From NCBI GenBank assembly GCA_029261295.1, contig JAJDBP010000021.1, forward strand, positions 28,869 to 92,868: a DNA stretch of 64,000 nt, given 5' to 3'. Source of the stretch: Nitrospirales bacterium. GTDB taxonomy: Bacteria; Nitrospirota; Nitrospiria; Nitrospirales; UBA8639. Positions 42,597 through 52,100 of the stretch are shown one piece after another. The notes below the pieces were generated by a model, which saw only the letters and a program-made list of their open reading frames with translations, had not been told where the DNA came from and did not search any database. Position 1 is the stretch's first letter. Each line of letters starts with the position of its first letter. The position numbers were made by a program, and so were the translations under genes.

Positions 42597-43976
42597 ATGG
42601 GGATCTCTTCAGCATTTTTTTCGGCCACGAGTGGAATCAACGCCATGAGTCGGGCACTGAGTGAAATTGGGAATAATATCGCCAATGCACAAACCGTCGG
42701 GTATAAAACCAGGAACGTCTCTTTTGGTGATTTATTTGGGGCAACCATTGGCGGCGGCGGCGGCGGTGGTTCATTAGTCGAAGGGCGAGGAGTGCGGGTT
42801 TTAGATATCGATGCAAGTTTTACTCAGGGGTCTTTGCAGTCAACAGCCAATGCGTTAGATTTGGCCATTGATGGGGACGGATTTTTCGAACTCCATGATT
42901 CAGCCGGCGGGATATTTTATTCTCGAGCCGGCCAGTTTAATGTGAGTTCTAGTGGAAATATCGAAAGTCCAGCTGGGTTAACCCTTCAAGGGTATCAGGT
43001 CGATAGTACTGGAAGTATCTTATCGACCATTGGTGACCTTGTACTTACGACAACGCAACAACCAGGGAATCCCACCACAACGATAGGGATGTCAGGAAAT
43101 TTATTTTCACAAGCATTGGCCGCCAATCCTACCACTGCGCAACTCTTGGCTGATCCAGCGAATCCGAACATTTCTCAATTTAGTCAGGGTGTTCGAGTGT
43201 ATGATTCTCAAGGGTCGGGCCATGATCTAACAATGTATTTTACCAAAACGACCGCGAACACGTGGACCTATAGCGTACTGGCGAATAGTTCTGAGGTCAC
43301 CGTGACGGCGGGAAATTTTATTCCCAGTACCCCCACTACCCCGGGTAATGCCCTTGTTGCGCAGGGAACGCTTGGATTTACCACCGCAGGGTTACTGGAT
43401 ACGGAGGGTGCTCCTACCTATTTTAATGCTGGTGGAACTGGAATTGATTTTACGAGTCCAGTCGGGGCTACGAATCCTACGGCTCCGACGCCTAATCAAC
43501 AGATTACCTTTGATTTTGGGACAAGTATTACGACGGATGGGGGGACAGGAACAGACGGAATGTTGCAACAGGGGTCGCCTTCGGTCTTGTTGACATTGGA
43601 TCAAGATGGTTTTGCTAATGGGACCCTTGTGGGGACCTCCATTGCTGAAGATGGCACGCTGACGGGAAACTTTTCTAATGGAGTCACGGAAAGTCTTGGG
43701 CAAGTATCCTTGACACGTTTCATTAATCCTCATGGACTCCAAGCGGTTGGACGGAATCTATTTGTTCAATCCTCAGATTCGGGAACACCATTAGTTGGGG
43801 CACCAGATTCTGGGTCATTTGGGAAAATTTTTGCCAGCACGTTGGAAACGTCGAACGTGGACTTAGGTGATCAGTTGGTAGAAATGATTAGGATGCAACG
43901 GGGATTTCAAGCCAACTCTCGAATTGTCACAACCACCAATGATTTACTTGGAGAACTTGTGAACCTAGGTCGATAG
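42597..43976 (+). CDS. flgE: Flagellar hook protein FlgE
   Basis: Hook subunit. 459 residues with the rod/hook N terminus (SSAFFSATSGINAMSRALSEIGNNIANAQTVGYK), ALDLAIDGDGFF, and C-terminal LVEMIRMQRGFQANSRIVTTTNDLLGELVNL. AAAGGAG lies nine bases before ATG. A run of GGC codons at about 42750-42766 gives IGGGGGGGS near residue 55, a slippage-prone but in-frame trinucleotide run. A strong terminator follows directly. Confidence 0.97.
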   Translation: MGISSAFFSATSGINAMSRALSEIGNNIANAQTVGYKTRNVSFGDLFGATIGGGGGGGSLVEGRGVRVLDIDASFTQGSLQSTANALDLAIDGDGFFELHDSAGGIFYSRAGQFNVSSSGNIESPAGLTLQGYQVDSTGSILSTIGDLVLTTTQQPGNPTTTIGMSGNLFSQALAANPTTAQLLADPANPNISQFSQGVRVYDSQGSGHDLTMYFTKTTANTWTYSVLANSSEVTVTAGNFIPSTPTTPGNALVAQGTLGFTTAGLLDTEGAPTYFNAGGTGIDFTSPVGATNPTAPTPNQQITFDFGTSITTDGGTGTDGMLQQGSPSVLLTLDQDGFANGTLVGTSIAEDGTLTGNFSNGVTESLGQVSLTRFINPHGLQAVGRNLFVQSSDSGTPLVGAPDSGSFGKIFASTLETSNVDLGDQLVEMIRMQRGFQANSRIVTTTNDLLGELVNLGR

Positions 43977-44000
43977 TTTTTTGTGAATGGGTAGACGGGG

Positions 44001-44039
44001 AAGCCCTCAGTCAGCGAATGCTGGCTGGGGGCTTTTTTT
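44001..44039 (+). terminator. Strong intrinsic terminator after flgE
   Basis: A 15-base arm AAGCCCTCAGTCAGC (44001-44015), loop GAAT, and arm GCTGGCTGGGGGCTT (44020-44034) pair fully with two G-U wobbles, followed by seven T ending at 44039. It ends the flgB-flgE transcription unit. Confidence 0.95.
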
Positions 44040-44355
44040 ATGTAATGAATAACTTCTCCACATCAGAAAATGGCATTTTTCGCATTGAGCGCTAATGGGG
44101 ATGAAAGCTTTTCGTCTCTCAGTTTAGCGTCAAAGTTTCCAGCGAAACGCCAGGAAAATGACGAAAAGGTTTATGGAAATGAATTCAATCTATTCGAAAA
44201 ATTAACTAGGCGAAATGGGGAAAAGCCTCGTTCTAGTAGGGTTTTTTTGTACAAGGGTCAAAAGGAGGGGAAGGAAAGTGTGGTGGCATAAAGGTTGCTG
44301 AATTCGAGTAAGAAAGTCGAGAACCGTCCAAATTTTTTGCATGTGAGGTTAAGGT
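44040..44355 (+). other. Regulatory gap between flgE and fliL
   Basis: 316 bases bounded by the flgE terminator and fliL. It contains a good sigma-54 promoter (44284-44299). A 73-codon frame at 44070-44291 has no ribosome site and its 3' end overlaps the promoter, so I do not regard it as a gene. Confidence 0.7.
44284..44299 (+). promoter_or_regulatory. Sigma-54 promoter for the fliL operon
   Basis: TGGCATAAAGGTTGCT matches the -24/-12 consensus TGGCACGRNNNTTGCW at all but two defined bases (C6 to T, G7 to A), with the exact GG-N10-GC spacing. Start site expected about 12 bases beyond, near 44310, leaving a 45-base leader before fliL. This agrees with the two sigma-54 activators encoded upstream. 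Confidence 0.82.
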
Positions 44356-44853
44356 ATGGCTGAAGAAGAATCTGCCACTCAAGCAGATCCTGCTAATGCA
44401 GGGTCAGGGAAAAAAATGCTGGTACTTGGTCTTTTGGGAATTTTGCTGCTTGGCGGTGGTGGAGGGGCAGCCTGGTTTTTTATGGGAGGGGCCAAAGAAG
44501 ACAGTGGCAAGCATGCGAAAGATACCCATGAGGATGAACATGTTACGGAACCAGGACCAGTGGTGGAACTCGACCCGTTTCTTTTGAACTTGGCGGATCG
44601 AGATGAATTACGATTTCTAAAGGTCAGCATTAAACTGGAATTGGACAGACCTGAGGAAAAAACTGACTATCAGAATAAAATTCCGGCCATACGTGATGCG
44701 CTCCTGGTGCTGCTAAGTAGTAAAGAATCGCAATTGTTGCGAACGGTGAATGGGAAAAAGAGGATTCGTGAGGAAATCCTGACTCGAGCCAATGGAGTGA
44801 TGAGTAGAGGGAAGGTGGCGAATGTATTTTTTACAGATTTCATCATTCAGTAA
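44356..44853 (+). CDS. fliL: Flagellar basal body-associated protein FliL
   Basis: 165 residues. Short acidic cytoplasmic start, one membrane helix (MLVLGLLGILLLGGGGGAAWFF), then a periplasmic domain with VVELDPFLLNLADRDELRFLKVSIKLEL and a C-terminal LLSSKESQLLRTVNGKKRIREEIL helix. Interacts with stators. First gene after the sigma-54 promoter. Confidence 0.95.
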   Translation: MAEEESATQADPANAGSGKKMLVLGLLGILLLGGGGGAAWFFMGGAKEDSGKHAKDTHEDEHVTEPGPVVELDPFLLNLADRDELRFLKVSIKLELDRPEEKTDYQNKIPAIRDALLVLLSSKESQLLRTVNGKKRIREEILTRANGVMSRGKVANVFFTDFIIQ

Positions 44854-44917
44854 AAACTTGGAAAATTTTTATTAGATTTGGCACGGATACCCGTACCGGA
44901 TCTGGTCGAATACCTTT

Positions 44918-45901
44918 ATGGAAAAGATTCTTAGTCAAGATGAAGTGGATGCTCTGTTACGTGGAGTATCAGATGGCGATGTTGAAACCGAAGCTCCAGA
45001 AACCGAGCCGTTTGATGGTGAACCGGCTCCTTTTGATTTAGGAAATCAAGAAGGGATTGTCCGGGGTCGCATGCCGACTTTGGATATTATTCATCAGCAG
45101 TTTGCTCGCCAATTTCGTCTCTCGCTCAGTGATATTCTCAGGAAACAGGTTGAATCGACAATTACGAATCAATCGGTGATGAAGTTTAGTGAATTTACGA
45201 AACGGCTACCTGTTCCGGCTTACCTTCAAATCATCTCTATGGAGCCCCTTCGGGGTTCGGCCATGATCGCGACTGATGCGGCAACCGTCTATCTTCTTGT
45301 TGATCATTTTTTTGGTGGGATTGGTCAAACACATGTGAAGCCAGAGGGCCAGGATTTTACAATTATTGAGCAGCGGATCATGCGTAATGTGATGGCAATG
45401 GGATTAGCTGATCTAGAAAAATCCTGGAATCCAGTTCGGAAGTTAGCGGTTAAACCTCTACGAACGGAAATGAATCCACAATTGGCTTCGGTCGTCCTTC
45501 CTGGAGATATTGTCATTGTGGTGACACTTGGCATCGAATTGGGGAATTCCGTCGGAGATCTTCACCTCTGTATTCCTTATGCGATGTTAGAGCCGATTCG
45601 CGATCGGCTACAAGTAAGTTTTCAAAGTGATTTATATGAGGTGGATCATGGGTGGGTCAAAAGGTTTTCATCAAGAATCCAGGAAGCGCCTGTTCGTTTC
45701 TCCGTCACGCTGGGAGAAACCGAAATGTCGGTTGAGGAGTTTTTGCGAATTGCTCCGGGGGACGTTATTTCCCTAAGGCAATCTCCCTCGACGCCATTAG
45801 TTGCCACAATCGAGGGTGTCCCTAAATTTTTAGGATTTCCTGGAACGACTAAGGGGATGCAATCGTTTCAAATCCAGGATGTCCTGATGCCGCCCGAGTA
45901 A
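44918..45901 (+). CDS. fliM: Flagellar motor switch protein FliM
   Basis: C-ring protein that binds phosphorylated CheY. 327 residues, with the N-terminal CheY-binding helix ILSQDEVDALLRG, the CheC-like middle domain (LDIIHQQFARQFRLSLSDILRK, GSAMIATDAATVYLLVDHFFGG, IEQRIMRNVMAMGLADLEKSW) and a C-terminal SpoA domain. The ribosome site before ATG 44918 is weak. Confidence 0.97.
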   Translation: MEKILSQDEVDALLRGVSDGDVETEAPETEPFDGEPAPFDLGNQEGIVRGRMPTLDIIHQQFARQFRLSLSDILRKQVESTITNQSVMKFSEFTKRLPVPAYLQIISMEPLRGSAMIATDAATVYLLVDHFFGGIGQTHVKPEGQDFTIIEQRIMRNVMAMGLADLEKSWNPVRKLAVKPLRTEMNPQLASVVLPGDIVIVVTLGIELGNSVGDLHLCIPYAMLEPIRDRLQVSFQSDLYEVDHGWVKRFSSRIQEAPVRFSVTLGETEMSVEEFLRIAPGDVISLRQSPSTPLVATIEGVPKFLGFPGTTKGMQSFQIQDVLMPPE

Positions 45902-45962
45902 GGAATTTATTAAATAATGATCATGGGGAAAACTCAAACTTCAGGAAATATGGAGACATGGT

Positions 45963-46370
45963 ATGAGTGAAGATGAAAATGAGGATATGGACACATTTGA
46001 TGCCGAGAAGGAAATGATGGAAGCGTTGGCTCAGGAAGCCTCTGTCAAAAGTGAAAGCCCACCACCAGCTTCCGCCTCAATCGCTGTCGCAGAGGCCAAT
46101 GGCTTACAAGAGCCCAACATTGATCGAATTTTAGATATTCCTCTTCAAATCTCGGCGCAATTAGGTCACACAAGAATGTTAATCAAAGACCTCCTACAAC
46201 TTGGTCCGGGTTCTATCGTGGAATTAGATAAACTTGCCGGCGAACCATTAGAGGTGTTGGTGAATGATCGGCTAGTTGCTCGGGGTGAGGTCGTCATGGT
46301 TAATGAAAAATTTGGTATTCGGTTAACGGATGTCATTAGCCCGACAGAGCGGGTGAATAACCTTCGCTAG
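45963..46370 (+). CDS. fliN: Flagellar motor switch protein FliN
   Basis: 135 residues; an acidic variable N terminus then a SpoA domain: ILDIPLQISAQLGHTRMLIKDLLQLGPGSIVELDKLAGEPLEVLVNDRLVARGEVV. GGAG lies about eight bases before ATG 45963. Forms the base of the C ring with FliM. Confidence 0.96.
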   Translation: MSEDENEDMDTFDAEKEMMEALAQEASVKSESPPPASASIAVAEANGLQEPNIDRILDIPLQISAQLGHTRMLIKDLLQLGPGSIVELDKLAGEPLEVLVNDRLVARGEVVMVNEKFGIRLTDVISPTERVNNLR

Positions 46371-46485
46371 CCTGTATGGGGAGAAAGCAACGACGTATAA
46401 AATATGAAGAAATGCCATGTTGTTTGTTAATTTCCCTAAATTTTTTCTTTTTCATTTTTCATCCCACACTGAGTAGTACAACCAT

Positions 46486-46893
46486 ATGGATTTAACCCAT
46501 GAAGCCCTCAAAATGGCTGGAGCGTTAGCTCTGGTAGTCCTTATTCTGTTGGTGGGATTGGCATGGGTTCGACGTGTATTTGGGGAAGCCCCAGGAAAAG
46601 GTGGTGACCCATTAATGCGAGTTCTAGGTGGATTGAGGGTTGGAGCAGGAAAACAAATTATGCTGATCGACGTGGCGGGAGAGGTCTTAGTCCTAGGAAC
46701 GACGGCGAAAGAAATGACGTTGTTGACAAAAATTACTGATCAAGATCGAACAAATCAAATACGGTCTATGGCTAATCCGGTCGTTGGTCGGATTGGAACA
46801 TGGTTAGGACAATGGTCTCCTCGAGGATTAGAAAAAGACGAGTCACCATCTTTCCCTCATGCCTCATCAGCAAGGATGTCGAAATGTTCATGA
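46486..46893 (+). CDS. fliO: Flagellar export protein FliO
   Basis: 135 residues. One N-terminal membrane helix (AGALALVVLILLVGLAWV) and a small cytoplasmic domain with LRVGAGKQIMLIDVAGEVLVLGTTAKEMTLLT, typical of FliO, which helps assemble the FliP ring. The last bases overlap the fliP start. Confidence 0.92.
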   Translation: MDLTHEALKMAGALALVVLILLVGLAWVRRVFGEAPGKGGDPLMRVLGGLRVGAGKQIMLIDVAGEVLVLGTTAKEMTLLTKITDQDRTNQIRSMANPVVGRIGTWLGQWSPRGLEKDESPSFPHASSARMSKCS

Positions 46894-47690
46894 GAGGAGT
46901 TCTGGCCAGAAAAAAAATGTGGTTCTTGAGATGCACTCAAGGAATGGGAGTCCTATTAGGGATGATGGTGAGTTCTCTCATGAACGGGCCAGCCTTGATA
47001 TGGGCACAAACAACGAATGATCCAACCATCAGTTTGCACGTGTCTGGATTAGATGCCACTGAGCCCTGGACGTTTGGGCTTCGTATTCTCTTTATGCTGA
47101 CGGTTCTTACCTTGGCGCCAGCATTATTAATGCTCGTCACCTCATTTACGAGGGTCGTGATTGTTTTGGGGCTTTTACGACAGGCCTTGGGGACCCTGCA
47201 TGCTCCTCCCAATCAGGTGATGGTTGGTTTAGCATTATTTCTGACATTATTTATCATGATGCCTGTTTGGGAAAAAGTTCGTACTGAGGCGTTGAATCCG
47301 TTTTTGGACAATCAAATTACACAAGAAATTGCGATGCAACGGGCTATTGAACCGCTTCGAGAATTTATGTTGAAGCAAGTACGGGAAAAAGATTTAACCT
47401 TATTTATGAATATGGGACAAATTCCAGACCCTCAAACTGCCAACGATGTTCCGATACATGTGTTGGTTCCAGCCTTTGTCACAAGCGAATTGCGAACCGC
47501 TTTTCAAATTGGGTTTTTAATTTATGTTCCGTTTCTAGTGATCGATATGATTGTGGCGAGTACCCTGATGTCGATGGGTATGATGATGTTGCCTCCAATC
47601 ATGATTTCATTGCCTTTTAAGTTGGTGTTGTTTGTGCTGGCCGATGGGTGGTTTTTAGTGGTGGGTTCACTGATGAATAGCTTCCAATAA
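46884..47690 (+). CDS. fliP: Flagellar export gate protein FliP
   Basis: About 268 residues from ATG 46884 (AAGG eight bases upstream; ATG 46890 is an alternative that overlaps the fliO stop). A signal sequence precedes the mature helices; LLMLVTSFTRVVIVLGLLRQALGTLHAPPNQV and the conserved Cys-free FIMMPVWEKV, then PAFVTSELRTAFQIGFLIYVPFLVIDMIVAS, are family signatures. Core of the export gate with FliQ and FliR. Confidence 0.97.
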   Translation: MFMRGVLARKKMWFLRCTQGMGVLLGMMVSSLMNGPALIWAQTTNDPTISLHVSGLDATEPWTFGLRILFMLTVLTLAPALLMLVTSFTRVVIVLGLLRQALGTLHAPPNQVMVGLALFLTLFIMMPVWEKVRTEALNPFLDNQITQEIAMQRAIEPLREFMLKQVREKDLTLFMNMGQIPDPQTANDVPIHVLVPAFVTSELRTAFQIGFLIYVPFLVIDMIVASTLMSMGMMMLPPIMISLPFKLVLFVLADGWFLVVGSLMNSFQ

Positions 47691-47791
47691 TCAACATGTG
47701 ATGAAGGTGGGTGAGAGATGCGGGGTTGTAAGAACAGAGGAGAAATTGAGGATAAAACATTTGGCTCTTACCCAATCCTTGGAGTAACCGC

Positions 47792-48061
47792 ATGACTCCA
47801 GAAGGCGTGCTGGCAATCGGCCAGGAAGCCATTAAGACCATTCTCTATGTCGCTGGCCCCATGTTAGGGCTGAGTTTGGTCGTCGGCTTAATGGTGAGCG
47901 CTTTTCAAGCGATGACTCAAATTAATGAAATGACACTCACGTTTTTGCCAAAAATCATGACGATGTTCATTGTGTTATTGGTGCTGTTCCCTTGGATGTT
48001 ACAAATTCTAGTGGGATTTATGACGGGGGTGTGGGGGCAAATTCCAGAAATGGCTCAGTAG
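47792..48061 (+). CDS. fliQ: Flagellar export gate protein FliQ
   Basis: 89 residues, two membrane helices, with AIKTILYVAGPMLGLSLVVGLMVSAFQAMTQINEMTLTFLPK, the FliQ signature. GGAG precedes ATG 47792. Wraps the FliP-FliR pore. Confidence 0.97.
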   Translation: MTPEGVLAIGQEAIKTILYVAGPMLGLSLVVGLMVSAFQAMTQINEMTLTFLPKIMTMFIVLLVLFPWMLQILVGFMTGVWGQIPEMAQ

Positions 48062-48110
48062 AATGTCGGACAATGTTTGAGGAAAATTTTTGAAGATTAG
48101 GACATAAGCG

Positions 48111-48896
48111 GTGTTGCAATGGGATATCGCTCTTCAACAGGTCTGGCAATTTGCAGTGGTGTTGGTCCGAACGGGGGCGATTCTTGCAGCGTTGCCGTTG
48201 CTTGGAAATCGAACCGTCCCGCAACGCATCAAAATTGGATTGGCCTTCGCCGTTGCGGTGATTCTGACCCCGGTCGTGACATTTTCCTTGCCTCCAAATT
48301 GGTTAGAGCCGGGACACCTCGTCGTGGCCTTGGGTGCGGAGTTTTTGGTTGGCCTAGTTCTGGGATTAGCGATGCGTCTCGTGATGGCTGCTGTCGAATT
48401 GGCTGGGAATATTCTTGGCTTTCAGGTGGGATTTGCCATGGCCAACGTTCTCGATCCCGTGTCCCAAGTTCAAACCCCGGTGTTTGGACAATTGATGACC
48501 GTGCTGGCGACCCTCTTATATTTTCAAGTGGATGGGCATTTGTTGGTGTTATTGGCTTTGGGCAGTAGCTTTCAGTTGATTCCTCCATTCGGGGCTCACT
48601 TAAGTGGCCCCCTCCTTCCTGATGTCACAGGCTTAATCCAAATGACGTATGAGACAGGGATGAAGTTAGCCTTTCCAGTGATGGCTGCGACCTTCCTTGT
48701 ACATGTGACAATGGGACTGCTGGGGCGACTTGTTCCGCAGATGAATATTTTGCTCACCAGTTTTCCCGTTACCATTTCAGTTGGCCTCATTGTTTTAGGA
48801 TTAGGCCTTCCCTTTATCGCGTTGGTTTTTCAGCAATCGGTGTTAGGGATGGAAGCCGTCCTCTGGGAATTATTACAGGAATTAGGAAATGGCTGA
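48111..48896 (+). CDS. fliR: Flagellar export gate protein FliR
   Basis: 261 residues from GTG 48111 (AGGA nine bases upstream), multi-pass membrane protein. LPLLGNRTVPQRIKIGLAFAVA, ELAGNILGFQVGFAMANVLDP and LLGRLVPQMNILLTSFPVTISVGL are characteristic. Overlaps flhB by eight bases. Confidence 0.96.
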   Translation: MLQWDIALQQVWQFAVVLVRTGAILAALPLLGNRTVPQRIKIGLAFAVAVILTPVVTFSLPPNWLEPGHLVVALGAEFLVGLVLGLAMRLVMAAVELAGNILGFQVGFAMANVLDPVSQVQTPVFGQLMTVLATLLYFQVDGHLLVLLALGSSFQLIPPFGAHLSGPLLPDVTGLIQMTYETGMKLAFPVMAATFLVHVTMGLLGRLVPQMNILLTSFPVTISVGLIVLGLGLPFIALVFQQSVLGMEAVLWELLQELGNG

Positions 48897-49968
48897 AAAT
48901 AAAGACGGTGGAGAAAAGTCAGAGCAACCCACTGGGAAAAAACTGGCGGATGCTCGCAACAAAGGCCAGGTCGCCATGACTCGGGAATTGCCTCCGCTGT
49001 TTGTGCTGTTGGGCGGGGTTGGTGTGATCACTCTCTGGGCTCCTCAAATGCTACGACAGTTGTATACCCATTTCCAGAATTGGTTAGAACAGGCCGGAAC
49101 ATTACAGCTTGAGGAAGCATCTCTGTATGCGTTGTTCTTAAATATTACGAATCAGGCGTTTGTTCCTCTCATTCCGTTTGGATTAATCGTGGGAGTCTTA
49201 GCCTTAGCCGCTATTCTCATGCAAACCGGGCCATTGTGGATTAGTGAAGGTTTGCAACCAAAGCCTTCGAAGTTGCATCCCAAAAATGGTATCAAGCGAT
49301 TGTTTTCCTGGAAGGGGGTTGTGGAACTCTTAAAATCCTTGCTCAAAGTCGGCATGGTTGGAGGGATACTGTATTTTATCTTGTCTGCAGGTATGCGACA
49401 CCTTGTTCAATTTCCCGTGCTGGGAATATCTGTGGCTATTGGAAAAACCTGGGAATTGGTGCAAGACGTCGTTTGGTCAGTAGGGGGGGCACTATTGATA
49501 TTGGCCATAGCCGATTTTATGTATCAACGGTGGCAGCATAATGAAGATTTGAAAATGACGAAACAGGAAGTGAAGGACGAATCTAAGGATATTGAAGGGG
49601 ATCCTCAAATACGTTCACGTCGTCTCAGTCTGCAACGAGAACGATCAAGGCAACGGATGTTACAAGCTGTTCCCAAGGCGGATGTCATTATCACAAACCC
49701 GACACATTTAGCTGTGGCTATTCAGTATGACACGGCCAACATGGATGCCCCTGTGGTGGTAGCCAAGGGAGCTGGGTTCATGGCTGAAAAAATAAAACAA
49801 ATCGCCCGTCATGCCGGTGTACCTATTTTAGAAAATCGTAGCTTAGCTCGTGGTTTATTCAAAGCGGCAAAAGTCGGGCAGGAAATTCCGGCCGCATTGT
49901 ATCAAGCAGCAGCAGAATTGTTGGCCTATGTCTATCGATTACGAAACAATCAAAATCAAGCTAGCTAG
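48889..49968 (+). CDS. flhB: Flagellar export switch protein FlhB
   Basis: 359 residues. N-terminal GEKSEQPTGKKLADARNKGQVAMTREL, four membrane helices, and a cytoplasmic domain with the autocleavage motif NPTH at residues 270-273 (VIITNPTHLAVAIQY), which cleaves itself to switch export from hook to filament substrates. Full length with intact site. Confidence 0.97.
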   Translation: MAENKDGGEKSEQPTGKKLADARNKGQVAMTRELPPLFVLLGGVGVITLWAPQMLRQLYTHFQNWLEQAGTLQLEEASLYALFLNITNQAFVPLIPFGLIVGVLALAAILMQTGPLWISEGLQPKPSKLHPKNGIKRLFSWKGVVELLKSLLKVGMVGGILYFILSAGMRHLVQFPVLGISVAIGKTWELVQDVVWSVGGALLILAIADFMYQRWQHNEDLKMTKQEVKDESKDIEGDPQIRSRRLSLQRERSRQRMLQAVPKADVIITNPTHLAVAIQYDTANMDAPVVVAKGAGFMAEKIKQIARHAGVPILENRSLARGLFKAAKVGQEIPAALYQAAAELLAYVYRLRNNQNQAS

Positions 49969-49976
49969 GGATTGTT

Positions 49977-52100
49977 ATGGCCTTTGACAGCGGAAAACTT
50001 AAGCTAGAACTCACTCCGGCCCACTATGGAGATATTCTCCTTCCAGTCGGTGTGGTGGGTTTACTATTGCTGATGCTCCTGCCGCTTCCTTCCTTCATGT
50101 TGGATTTATTTTTGTCGTTTAGTATTACCTTGGCCATGTTAATTTTGTTGGTCACGATGCACTCGGGACGACCGGCCGAATTTTCAGTGTTTCCATCGGT
50201 GGTGTTGCTCACTACCTTGTTTCGGTTGGCCTTAAATATTGCATCCACTCGAGCCATATTGTTGCATGGGGCTGAAGGCCCTGCGGCTGCGGGAGAAGTG
50301 ATTCGCGTGTTTGGCGAATTTGTCGTCGGAGGGAATTTTGCGGTTGGAATCGTCGTCTTTTCTATTCTGGTCATTATTAATTTCGTGGTCATTACCAAAG
50401 GGGCCACGCGCATCGCAGAAGTGGCCGCTCGTTTTACCTTAGATGCTATGCCAGGTAGGCAGATGAGTATTGATGCTGATTTAAATGCTGGGATGATTGA
50501 TGAAGCGGAGGCGAGGAAGCGGCGGGAAATGATTGCCCAGGAAGCGGACTTTTATGGGTCCATGGATGGTGCGAGTAAATTTGTGCGAGGTGATGCTATT
50601 GCTGCCTTGCTTATCATTTTCATTAATGTCATAGGGGGATTAGGAATAGGCGTATTAGATCATGGAATGTCAGTTGTTGCAGCTGCCAAACGATTCACGT
50701 TGTTAACGGTTGGAGATGCCATCATTGCACAAATCCCTGCACTAATTATGTCCACGGCCGCCGGTATTATTATTACTCGAGTGTCCACGGCAACAAGCTT
50801 GGGACGAGATTTAACCGAACAGATTTTTTTCAATCCACAATTGGTGGCGGCCGTGGCAAGTATTTTGATCTTTTTAGGGTTGTTACCAGGCTTGCCCCAT
50901 GTGGCCTTTCTCCTCCTTGGAGCCATGACGGCGGGGTTGGCGTATGTGTTGTTTCAACGGAAGCAAAAAGCTGCAGTGGAAACTGCTGAAGGCTCGAAGA
51001 CAGGGGCAGCAGCCGGGCAAGAAACACCTGAGGAGGCTGCGACTGAATCTGTTGATACCGTGGCTCCCCCTGATTTGTTGGAGCTTCATGTGGGGTATGG
51101 CCTGGTGCCATTTGTCGATCATTCCCAAGGTGGAGAACTCTTGGAACGGATTCGTGCTATTCGAAAGCAGACCGCCTTGGACATGGGATTTGTCGTGCCA
51201 TCCGTTCATATAAGGGACAATCTGCAGCTCAAGCCGCATGAATATTCTATTTTGCTGAAGGGCATTCAAATAGCCAAAGGTGAACTTGTTCCTCGACATT
51301 TGTTAGCGATCAATCCCGGACATGCCAGAAAGGGTTTAGAGGGCAAGCCTGGGAAAGATCCATGTTTTGGATTGCCAGCGGTGTGGATTGAACCCACAGA
51401 AAAAGAACGGGCACAAATGGAGGGGTATACGGTGGTTGATGGGCCGGCCATCATTGCGACGCATTTGACCGAATTAATTAAAACGAATGGGCATGAATTG
51501 CTGGGTCGTCAAGAGGCCCAGAATTTGCTGGATAACCTTGCCAAGACGTATCCCAAGGTGGTGGATGAACTGATCCCCACTCAATTATCCCTAGGAGTAG
51601 TCGTGCGAATCTTACGAAATCTTCTACGTGAACGAGTATCCATTCGTGATTTACGAACTATTCTGGAATCTGTTGCGGATTACACCACCGTGAGTAAAGA
51701 TCCTGACACCCTGACCGAATATGCCCGGCAAAATCTTTCTAGAACCATTTCCACCCAATATGCCAATGCGGATGGTTTGGTCCACGTGGTGAGTTTGGAT
51801 CCACTCTTAGATCGGCGACTGACGGAAGTGATCAAGCCCAGTGGAGGCAATCAAGAAGGGTTGTCCCCAGGTCTCTTTAATCAGGTGATCAGTGCCCTGC
51901 GGCAAGCTATTGAGCGGGGAGTGAGTCAAGGGTATCAGCCGATTGTTCTCTGTTCACAGTCCATTCGGTCCCAATTGTATCGGTTAGTGTCGCCTGGCGT
52001 TCATGCCTTGGCGGTGCTTTCTCCAAATGAATTGGATGCGAAAACAAAAATTCAAGCAATTGAAGTTGTGAGGTTACCACATGAAGCTGAAACGGTTTGA
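49977..52100 (+). CDS. flhA: Flagellar export apparatus protein FlhA
   Basis: 707 residues. N-terminal membrane part with MPGRQMSIDADLNAGMIDEAEARKRR (FHIPEP loop) and a large cytoplasmic domain that receives export chaperones, connected by an Ala/Glu-rich linker. Starts nine bases after flhB; its last 20 bases overlap flhF. Confidence 0.98.
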   Translation: MAFDSGKLKLELTPAHYGDILLPVGVVGLLLLMLLPLPSFMLDLFLSFSITLAMLILLVTMHSGRPAEFSVFPSVVLLTTLFRLALNIASTRAILLHGAEGPAAAGEVIRVFGEFVVGGNFAVGIVVFSILVIINFVVITKGATRIAEVAARFTLDAMPGRQMSIDADLNAGMIDEAEARKRREMIAQEADFYGSMDGASKFVRGDAIAALLIIFINVIGGLGIGVLDHGMSVVAAAKRFTLLTVGDAIIAQIPALIMSTAAGIIITRVSTATSLGRDLTEQIFFNPQLVAAVASILIFLGLLPGLPHVAFLLLGAMTAGLAYVLFQRKQKAAVETAEGSKTGAAAGQETPEEAATESVDTVAPPDLLELHVGYGLVPFVDHSQGGELLERIRAIRKQTALDMGFVVPSVHIRDNLQLKPHEYSILLKGIQIAKGELVPRHLLAINPGHARKGLEGKPGKDPCFGLPAVWIEPTEKERAQMEGYTVVDGPAIIATHLTELIKTNGHELLGRQEAQNLLDNLAKTYPKVVDELIPTQLSLGVVVRILRNLLRERVSIRDLRTILESVADYTTVSKDPDTLTEYARQNLSRTISTQYANADGLVHVVSLDPLLDRRLTEVIKPSGGNQEGLSPGLFNQVISALRQAIERGVSQGYQPIVLCSQSIRSQLYRLVSPGVHALAVLSPNELDAKTKIQAIEVVRLPHEAETV

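Noticed and set aside
42750..42770. GGC trinucleotide run in flgE as a phase-variation site
   Set aside because: Trinucleotide units change length by whole codons and would not switch the frame.
44070..44291. 73-codon plus-strand frame between flgE and fliL
   Set aside because: No ribosome site, no family resemblance, and its end overlaps the sigma-54 promoter of fliL.
44891..44905. TGGCACG-like -24 element before fliM
   Set aside because: No TTGC at the -12 position.
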